Shown: positions 47,261 through 56,900 of the stretch, in pieces
Layout of the letters: every line of letters starts with the position of its first letter
Numbering within the stretch: position 1 is the stretch's first letter
Source: Nematostella vectensis
Lineage: Eukaryota > Cnidaria > Anthozoa > Actiniaria > Edwardsiidae
Direction: 5' to 3'
NCBI RefSeq assembly: GCF_932526225.1
Contig: NC_064046.1
Location: 11,557,719 to 11,621,718 of the forward strand
Length of the DNA stretch: 64,000 nt
Translations under genes and position numbers: made by a program
Notes under the pieces: model-generated
Seen by the model: only the letters and a program-made list of their open reading frames with translations
The model's database searches: none
Told to the model about the DNA's origin: nothing

Positions 47261-47702
47261 GACCTTAACGCCCTGGGTTCCAGAAGATATTAGCCAATGG
47301 CAAATGGATGAAAGAAATACACTTTCTGATCTACTTCAATAGCCATCTTGTGAGGCAAAGAAATGCCTCAGTGCCCATCAAACATGACATGTTCATGTCA
47401 ATCAAAATGTGTTTTTTGTATGTTACATAAAGGCTAGCTTCCTTGTCTTGGTGACGCTACAGTGTCTGATGCACTTTAACAACACCTTTTGAACTTCCAC
47501 TCTACTAATTCCTATTTTTACATTCCTCTCCTATTCATACAGATTACATTCGCAACGACACAATATCCAGCCAATAAAATATCAAAACCAATAAGAATGC
47601 GCACCCTGCTTTGATAAAAGTTAAACCAAATAATATAAAACAGCAAGCATGCCAATGCAATTTCAGAGTCCAAATTCACCAAAGAGTGATTCTTTTGAAT
47701 GG

Positions 47703-47943
47703 TTAAAGTTGCATTGTCACCGGTTTACTTTCGGAGGTCCAACGGAATATGACAGAAACCTCAACTGTTAACAGACAATAGAATCTATTAGAATCCACAC
47801 TATTTAACTGGCCATCTGCTCTAAATCATAAATCACATCCTCAAAGAAACTTCCAATAGACACACTGCTTTCACAATTTTGAAATATTTCAAGGTTTTCC
47901 ATTATCAACCGGAAGTAAGCTGGTGACAATGAGGCTTTTTTAA
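47703..47943. mobile_element. MITE with TTAA flanks, copy 2
   Basis: Same element as 2650-2900, with matching internal text (for instance ACATCCTCAAAGAAACTTCC) and TTAA at 47703-47706 and 47940-47943; ends slightly diverged. Confidence 0.85.
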
Positions 47944-48059
47944 GTATTTCTGTTCAGTTCAAATTGGTCAGAATAAAAACACTGGCATGACTATTTTTTT
48001 TGCAAGGAAAACTTTTCCAACTACTGTCATTTGGAAGGCAAAGAACATGAATACAGTAG

Positions 48060-51000
48060 CTATTTTTTGCTTTCATTATCAAAGCCAATATTCCTCTTGT
48101 ACTCTTTTTCTGTCCGCTGCTTCATTGCTTGTCTCATCTCCAACAGTTTTTCCTGACTTACACCTATTATGTAAAAAAGCATACAATGATGATACAATGA
48201 CAGTGTGGGACAGCAATAATCAATAGATATAGATGAGGAAGAGCAATAACTATCATAAACAATAGATAATTGTATGGATAGAATTAAGGTATAATTTTTT
48301 TGAAAACCAAGGGCGTGTCTAGAGAAAATGCAGGGTGGAGTCCAGAGTAATAATTCACTGATTATGGTCTATCAAATAATTACAAAAAAAATAACTTCCA
48401 ACTACCAACAAAGGTGTCAACTGGAGTCAAACTCATCTTGTCACATGAGCAGAGTGGGGTCTGAACTCCTCAAGTCCCCCTCTGGACAAGCTCCTAATGA
48501 CAGGTACAATCAACTCTCCACAAACAGACACTTTGTAAATGGACAGCTCTATTCCTGGCGCCCGTTCCAGACACCCGAGAATTCTCATGCCCAAAAACCG
48601 CTTTTATGTTTTAGAACAGTTTCGTATCCACTTGGTTCGTATTCCAAATGATTATGCTCAAAAGGGCTATTTTTGAAGTTTTGCTGAAGCCAAAAATTAC
48701 CCAAACGTCTCGGGTGACTGGGAGGTCCCAAGAACTTTCTTAATATTTAATAAGCCTGTGAATTTCGGGCCCGAGAAGTTCGGGAACCTTCAAAATCTAT
48801 AAAGAGGATCATCCTTCACATGAATCTTTGAGGTAAAATATGATGTTTGACCATATTTCAACACATTTAGATACCATAAATTTTATAGGAATAAGCAAGC
48901 CTTTCAAATTTAAGGAATAAAACGTTTTCGGGCCCGAGAATTCTCGGGTGTTTTGAGAAACGAGCCCCTGGCACCTAATGTATTTTGTCATCCATTCAGT
49001 TCGGTATACTTATTCTCTGTCTCGTTAGCAGATGTGGACACCATTTTTTTGTTTACAAGAGAAACGTTTATGGACTTTTACAGTATGTACTGAACATTAT
49101 TTAATAAACTGTAATGCCTAGTGCACACTAGCGACATATCGACATAACGACATGGGCGCGCACACTCTTATCTTCGACATAACGACATAAGAGAAAAAAC
49201 ATGTTTTTTTCTTTTATGTCATTATGTCCATGTCTTTATGTCAGCTAAACATAGTGCATGCGCCCATACCGTTAAGTTGTTATGTTGCTAGTGTGCACTA
49301 GGCATTATGTCGTTATGTCCATATCGTTATGTCGAAGATAAGAGAGAGCTTGCCCATGTCACTAGTGTGCACTAGGCATAACCCATTCCCTTATAATGAC
49401 ACCAAACAATACTCACCATATTTCTTTTCTCCTCCTCTGAATTTGTTCAGATGTTTTGTTTCATCATCAGCAAAGGAAAGCTGCTCTTTTTTGGCAATCA
49501 ACATGCGCTTTTCTTTTATACTTTGTTTCTTTTCCCACTTTTCCAAGTTATAATACCTGTAAAAAAGGTCACCTTTAAAAATGTCCTTATAAATAAAAAC
49601 CAAGGGTGGAAATAGCTTATGTAGCAGGTGTTTTTCTTTGGGCTTCAGTGAAAGGTTTAATGAAGCGTGTTTGAATGGGTGAAATACTCTCGTACTGGGT
49701 CTCAGTACTGGGTCAAACTTTTAGGGAAACCCACAGACAAGCTTGCAATGTAGGATAGCTCTAGAGGTTGCCCTCCCATTGCTGACTTAAAAATTTACTT
49801 TTCCATACACAGAAAAATGGAGGCCCATGTGCATAGTGTCTCTTTTGACTTACTTTTTATGTGGTAAAGTTGCCGTATTATAATCCTCCATAAAATCGTC
49901 AAAGTACTTCTTGGTCTCAAACCTTCCGACAATTTCAGGGTTCACTTTCTTGATCTCCATTAACCAGCAGTAGAATTCTGGCTGCTTTGTATACATGTCA
50001 GAATCCACCAAGATGCCATACTTGCCATATTTATTTTGATTGACTGCTGTCAATTTGACTTTTTTCAAACCCTTTTTCTTTTCTTTTTTCATCTGTTTCT
50101 GAAATGCAATAAAGGTTACATTATTAGCAAATGTTATTCATCATTGATTTTATTTTAGAGACTCCCCCTGCACATAAAAATGGATAAGAACTAAGGGACT
50201 GAATAAAGTTAACAAATTACATAAACAAATAGTAACTCATAATACTCAAAACTAACAACAGTTAATAGGGTGGATTTCAAAATCCCATGAAACAAAATGT
50301 AATTGTTAAAGTGTAATAGTCAAGCCAGAACAAAAGAAATCAAAGACATTACAACAATGTATTTTAGTACTAAATAAACTAAAAAATATTTCACGGGTTT
50401 TAGAAATCCACTCTAATGATGGATATAAAGATTAAGTGCAGATGGCTTTTCAGTTCTTGGTATCAATGGTCACTAAGTAGCCATCAGCCAAATGGCTTTT
50501 CTGAAACTTTTAGTATGTCACCTACAGTATAAAAAAAAATTAATCATAGCACTAAATTCAAACCTTTTAAGCAAATATTGCTCAGTAAGGAGGCAGTGAA
50601 GGGTAAAGTAAAAAAAAACTTTAACATTCTTGCTACTAATTATCTTGTCGCATTACCTTTTTCTTTTTAGATCTTTTCTGTCTCTTGTAATCTGAATCAC
50701 TCTCACTACTTTCAGATGAAGAGTACAACCTTTTTGATTTTGTTTTGCTTCTTGATCTTGAATGTGTTTTGTTCCCTGATTTCCTTTCTGGTGAACTTGC
50801 TGCTGATGATGATGAGGTTTGTGACCGTGTATTTCCACTTTTTAATCTGTGTTGTTTCTTTTTTGTTTTCCTTTTGGGTAAACTTGATGATGATGATGAT
50901 GATTGTCTCTTCGGAGCTTTTGAACTTTTCTTTTTTATATTCCTCTCAGGTGAGCTTGAAGTTGTTGATGAGGATGAAGATGATTGTCTTTTCCGAGCTC

Positions 51001-53884
51001 GTGATCTCTGGCTAGTTTCAGTTGATGATGATGACTGAGCATTTCTCTGTTTTCTGTTGTTTCCATAATCATGTTTTTCTCCATCCCTGTCAGATGATCT
51101 ACAAATAATGCACAAGAACAAGTTATACTCTGAGCATCTTAATTAGTAATTATTCCAAAGGTTATCAATGACGTGTTGCAATAGGCATTGAAAAGAGGGT
51201 GCACAGAACATACTTTTAAGAGTGATACAAAATAGCTCAGTGGTACGGGCTTCACTTCTCAAACAAGAGGACAAGCGCTCAAACCCATTCAGGTAAACTT
51301 GTTTCCCTCTTGGCTCGGATGACTGACTCGGATGGTGGTCCCATCTTGCAAAAACCTACCTAACCAACCTGTTATATTGTGGGAAGTTAAAAAACCACTT
51401 AGGAAGGCAGAGTCCATATTCTTCAGTGTCTGTACTTGGCCACATAACCAAAAGGGGCATACATACTAACACTCTCTCACCCATGTAAACTGCGCGGCAG
51501 CACAGTGTGCCTTATACAGGGCCTCTGACCGGATGCAAAAAAAATCTTTAAATCTTTCACGGAAATTTTGGTTTGAAAGTTGCAGACGAAAATCGAAATT
51601 TTGCGGGGAAAAATTGCAAAATTCACAGATTTTTTAGGGGGGTTGAGTGGTTTGGGGTTTTTTTTAGGCGGGTGATCAACCTTTTTTTTACTCACTTGCA
51701 GGTACAGGATATGTGACATATCTAATTGTGATTGTGAAGTGTTGATTTCTATCTATATCATACACAAATATCAAAATTGCACCTCGTTTGAATCAATCTA
51801 TACGGTCTACAAGAAAGTCTATATTACAATATCGTCATAAATCCTCAATATTAGTTAAACAACAACGCAAAATGAAGAGTTAGCTACGTACCATGAATTT
51901 CCACCTTTAATTTTGTGTAATATCACATACGCACGTGAGAACAGCATGTAATTTCATGCATGTACAAATGTCTTCGAAATTGGATTTTCCCTCTACTCAC
52001 ATAAGTACACTCCACTGCACGTTATCAAATGAAATGTTGCTCGTCTTTGTTGAGTCTGATATCTCAATGTCGATTCTGCCGTGCCTAATCTAATTGTCTT
52101 TTTGTATCAACATCACACTAAATAAGTCGCGCTCACTAGATTTGCGTGTAGTAAAAGTTGATTTGAAGCAGAGTTTCTGTTGCACATAATAAAACAAACA
52201 TGGTATTTGATTCAGCACATCAGAAGCTTGACGTTTGAAACTGTGTCATGCTTTGCCATGCAGCACGACAGGTGCAGCCAGGCTTAGCACCGTGCCAAAC
52301 TTAATTGATTCAGACGTTGAACTGTTCATGTGCCCAATACAAACAATTACATTCGGCACGGCAGGAGCGCAATGTATGAATCGGGACTTACACTAGTATG
52401 AATTCGCATCAAGGCATTTCTTCGCAACCGCTGTTAACGCTATCGTATGTGGTAACCAGGAATCTCACATTGCTTTAACCGACTCCAGGAAGGTCAACGA
52501 TGCAATAACATCCTAATCTTTCTCTTATAAATATATATTTTTTTGCTCTGCAATGTGCTATACATCTCTTTTGTGTTAATTCTGTGCTTTATTTTACAGT
52601 GGATTATGGTGAGCAACATATGCGAGGTTTAACTTGAAAAAGAGGAATGTGAAATGGGGCTAGAACTCAGTCTATGTCAGCTACATACTTGATAGACTTT
52701 ACAGCTAATAGTTTTTACAGCTTATGAATTGACATCGTTGTGAAATCGTGATATAAAAAGTATAATAACAACTGTTTTTTCCCATTTCTTTGCGTTTTGA
52801 ACTCAAAAAAATTAAGTGAAAGAACTGTTTTGAACACAAAACAATTAGTGAAAGAATAAATTGCAAATTAAGTTTAGGCTTTTTTTGCTTAATTTCTTGA
52901 AAGAACCAAAATTTTGAGGAAAATCGGCTCAGGGTGCGGAAGTTGCAGAGAATGGTCTAGGTTGCTAACTCCGCATCCTGTCAGAGGCCCTGCTTACATA
53001 GCAGCCCAAATAAGACCCTGTGTACTGTAAATCCAGAGCAATTCAGCCTATGGCTGCAATTCTAGATAAGGTCGGCCCAGCTTCCTTTCCCTTTCCTTCA
53101 AAAAGAACTCTAAATTTGATTTAAAATTCTTTGGGGGAGGGGGGGAAAGCTCTGGCTCATGCCTCCCCCTAAATATTTTGAGGTCTACTATGGTCCTGTG
53201 TATGGTTTTGCCTTCAACAGGGTGTAAGGGCAGGGTGGTGTAGAGGGGGTGCCTATCACAAATCAAGAAGTTATTTTTCAGGCTTTCACGAATCATGAAT
53301 TTAAAAATCACGGTTTTAAACTTTTTGCTTTGCTCATGAATATACAATTTATATACACAGACCAATGCCGCGGTTGATCTACTCCTCAGTTAATCTAACA
53401 CACAATGATATTATGTTTACTTCTAAGCCGTGATCGAGAACTCGATCACGATTCACGAATTTATTATTAGGCTTTTCGCGAATCACGACTCTTCACCACC
53501 CTGTAAGGGGTATTCGCTTTGCAAGTAGACCTTTTTGCACTTGAAGACATGCAGAATTAATAATATTACACTTATACCTCGAAGAGCTTCTAGACAGTCT
53601 TTTTCTCCTTGATCTACTGCGACTTCCATCATCTACCGAGGTCGATCGGCCCCGACTTCGCGACCTATGCTTGCTTGAATCAGGAGAAGTTTTGCTTATT
53701 GAGGAAACCTAGAGTTTGAAAAATTTCAACACAATTTTACATGAAATTGAATTCCATCTTGCAATTACATTACCATGCGCACCTTTGAATCATAATTTCT
53801 GGATTTGTCTTCGCATTCAAGCTTACTGTGATCATGAGGAAAATAATAGCGCGCCGATTTACTTTCTTTAGTTTTGTCCGCCAT
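48060..53884 (-). CDS. RS-rich, Lys-rich nuclear-type protein, six exons, 387 aa
   Basis: Exons in transcript order: 53884-53783, 53708-53578, 51098-50657, 50098-49854, 49556-49417, 48163-48060 (TAG); phases agree and the total is 1164 nt. Exons 2-3 encode a long Arg/Ser-rich region with poly-Ser blocks and KKKK tracts, typical of splicing-associated nuclear proteins. Exons 4-5 encode a globular block with KYGKYGILVDSDMY, FYCWLMEIKKVNPE and MEDYNTATLPHKKYYNLEKW. I believe this block is conserved across eukaryotes but cannot name the family. The last exon is a charged helix (EKLLEMRQAMKQRTEKEY). The start codon sits in AAGATGGCGGA, a YY1-like 5'-end context. Intron 2 contains two transposons and a SINE. 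The gene shares a 90-bp promoter interval with OXA1L. Confidence 0.87.
49114..49379. mobile_element. Fold-back MITE (ATGCCTAGTGCACACTAG ends), copy 1
   Basis: ATGCCTAGTGCACACTAG at the left and CTAGTGTGCACTAGGCAT at 49288-49305 and again at about 49362-49379, so there is one left and two right termini. The interior is made of CGACATAACGACAT words and their complements. Confidence 0.85.
51228..51470 (+). mobile_element. tRNA-derived SINE
   Basis: TAGCTCAGTGGTACGGGCTT (A box) followed 33 bp later by CGCTCAAACCC (B-box-like) gives a tRNA-like head with an anticodon-arm-like CTTCTCAAACAAGAGG. About 180 bp of unrelated tail follows. It lies in intron 2 of the RS-rich gene on the opposite strand. 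Confidence 0.65.
51517..52992. mobile_element. 1.5-kb non-autonomous TIR element with ~6-bp TSD
   Basis: CAGGGCCTCTGACCGGATGC and GCATCCTGTCAGAGGCCCTG form ~20-bp inverted ends; flanks are CTTATA and CTTACA. No long ORF or transposase motif. Located in intron 2 of the RS-rich gene. Confidence 0.8.
53231..53503. mobile_element. Short TIR element with 6-bp TSD
   Basis: CAGGGTGGTGTAGA and TCTTCACCACCCTG are inverted; TAAGGG flanks each side (53225-53230, 53504-53509). Same intron as 51517-52992. Confidence 0.8.
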
Positions 53885-53974
53885 CTTGTAACCAGAGAAA
53901 GCACAGGAAACCCAAAAGTAAAATATCTTATGGTAGCCCTGTGTAAGCTGTCAATCAGTAGGAGAAAAAGAAAT
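53885..53974. promoter_or_regulatory. Bidirectional promoter / 5'UTR interval between the RS-rich gene and OXA1L
   Basis: Only 90 bp separate the two divergent start codons. The minus-strand start lies in CAAGATGGCGGA, which matches the YY1-type motif often found at the 5' ends of housekeeping genes. No TATA box is evident. Both genes should share one compact, probably housekeeping-type, promoter. Confidence 0.65.
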
Positions 53975-56900
53975 ATGGCAGCCTTCCTAAATTCACGTGG
54001 AAATGGCTGCAAAGTTTTGATGCGAATTTCGTCATTTCGACGGATTCAATCGGCAAAGGACATAAACAGAAAGGTACTATCTTTGTATGGATTGTATTTT
54101 AGCTTGCGAGCAGTTCAATCTTTTAACGTGATTTTCTTTAGATTTTCGGTTTGAATATCGTATCAAGAGCCTTCAGTACGTTGCGTACTCCACCATTACA
54201 AAGTGGTAGATGTTTTGGGAAGAAGCGCCTGGGAGAGATATCATGGTCACAATGGAGAGCTGCTTACGTGCCAGCGATGGGCTCTCGAGGCTTCGCTCAG
54301 GATGCCTCAAACAATGGTATAACAGAAGGGGTTTTACCCGTTGAGAAAGTTGAATCAGGTACTTTTATTACTACATGTGCCTTCTTTTTATTCTCTCTGA
54401 GCGATGAAAACTCAACAGTACAGCATAAGAATGTATTCGTTTCGAGTTTTGATATGCTTTTCTTACCATAAGTCCAAGCACTTTCTATTTTACAACTCAG
54501 TAAACAATTGTAATAACATTACATCACTAACAAATATAATGGTGATAGTGATGACGGTGATAATGGTGGTGATGATGATGATGAGGGGTGGGGATTTCAA
54601 AGCAGGCCCGTATCCATGGGGGTGCACCCTTCCACAACTGCAGAAAGTCCACTTCAGGTTTGCAATAGACATGCTGTTTTTAGACAAAACTATCAAGAAT
54701 AAGCGAATTAGATAAGAAAAGGCAAGAGATGATGCAATGGTATAAAGCCTTCTTTGTTTTTTTCGGGGGGTGGGTCAGGTTTTCCACTCCCAAGCCTGCC
54801 CCCCCCCCCTGGAAAAATTCTGGGTACAGGACAACATCTGACAAGTGCATTAAACTAGTCTTATGCCTAGTGCACACTAGCAACATAACAACATAACGAC
54901 ATGGGCCATGCACTATGTTTAGCCCGACATAACGACATGGACATAATGACATAAAACATGTTTTTTCTCTTATGTCGTTATGTCCATGTCGTTATGTCGA
55001 AGATAAGAGTGCGCATGCCCAGTCGTTATGTCGATATGTTGCTAGACATTACAAGTTGTAATGTGGAAAGGAATTCAGTATTGTATTTTTTTTTCTTACT
55101 GGAGCTTTTATACAGGATTTAACCATTCATTCTTTTGTTTTTTGTTTTTATTGCAAAAAAAATACTTTCATCCTATTAACAACAGCCATTCCCACTATAC
55201 ATAGATATTGGGTCTTTGTTTTTGTTTAATTTATAACACCTTCTCAACAGCTGTCAATGAAATCCTCCAAGGCAGCACGCCTCTTGCAGAGAACCCTTTT
55301 GTTACCAACCCTACGGAAGCAGGTTCTACAAGTATCGACATTGTTCAAGGGGTTGCAGGTGCTGTGAATGCTATTGGTGAGCCTACGCTTGCAAGTATGG
55401 GTCTGGGCGGAACTACCCCGATCGGACTTGTACAGCATGCGCTCGAGATGCTTCACACTACAGTTGGGCTACCGTGGGTGTGGTCTATCGTAGCAGCAAC
55501 AATAGCATTTCGTACGTTAATGTTTCCATTGATAGTGAAGTCTCAAGCTAATGCAGCAAGATTGAATAATGTGAAACCAGAGCTAGAGGAAGTTCAAGCT
55601 CAGTTGAGAGATTTGATGAACTCTAATAATGCTATCGGGAAAGCAGCTGCCAGTGCAAGGCTACAACAGCTCTATAAGGATAATGATTGTCATCCTATCA
55701 AGGTACAGTAATGTAGCTCTACATTATAACTATAACGACTGTCAAACTATCAAGGTTTTGTAGCTCTAAAATATAACAACTATCACTGCTTATGAAATAC
55801 ACCATTTAAGGATTCAGTAGAGTAGGGAGTTCTTGGAAGGGAAAAGGCCAGGGACCATGAAAGCTGGGCCTAAAGCCACATTTTGAAACAGGTTCTTTAA
55901 AAAGGTTAATGTACTGTGATTTGACAAATTAATTGTATTATTACAACTTACCATTTCCAGTTTTCCATTGGTAATTTATATGAAATGTTGCAGTTCTTTA
56001 CCATTTTTCTTTTGCTTTCATTGCAGAGTATAATAGCCCCACTAGTGCAAGTTCCATTGTTTATCTCATTTTTTGTTGGCTTGCGGCGAATGGCTAATCT
56101 ACCAGTTGAGTCATTCAAAGAAGGAGGACTATTTTGGTTCACAGACCTGACAGCATATGACCCCTATTTCGTGCTCCCTATTGTCTGCAGTCTCACTATG
56201 CTGGCATCTATTGAGGTACAGTGAGCTTAAACTCCCTGAATCAGACTTGGGTGACACTGTTGTTTTGTTTTTGTTTTGAATGCTTAGAAATCCCATCATT
56301 TTGAAAAATATAACTTACCCAGCATTGTTTCATATCGTAGAAATATAATCGAATCGATTTTATTGTAGGATGGATTGAATTTCAGCATGATTGAAACGGG
56401 TTTAATTCACATGCATGGGGTTTTCATAGCCTACAAAAGCATGCGTCATGCAAATCGGATGGACTGGCTTTAATGTACTTATTGTAGTACCGTTTGTTTT
56501 CTGGGCGAAATGCCGCACTTTGTGGTATAAATAATATAATAATAGAATACAGAGCTGTAGCAGCCCTGAAATATTGCGTGGGACGATACAGAGAATTTCA
56601 GAAAATATTGGGGCACAGTGACACCAATACTGGTCATTTATAACTTTGAAAGTATGAGGGGGGCATGTGCTTCTAGTGCCCCGCCCCCTGCGTCGGCACT
56701 GGTATGCAAATGTGTTGCACATGTTTAGTGCAAGTATTTGTGGATATACATACTCTGCTGCGCTTCTCTAGCAACCGACTATCGCTCAGCTAAGACACAG
56801 ACTGCTTAATACAGTTTGTAATTGGTAGCTCAAGCTTGGACGACAATGACGGCTAGGGCAACAAGAGTGAAAAATGACAATTAAACTTTGTGCATGATTA

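Noticed and set aside
50716-51038. Plus-strand ORFs rich in Asp/Leu/Phe opposite the RS-rich exon
   Set aside because: Antisense shadows of Ser-codon repeats in the minus-strand exon, which has matching splice sites.
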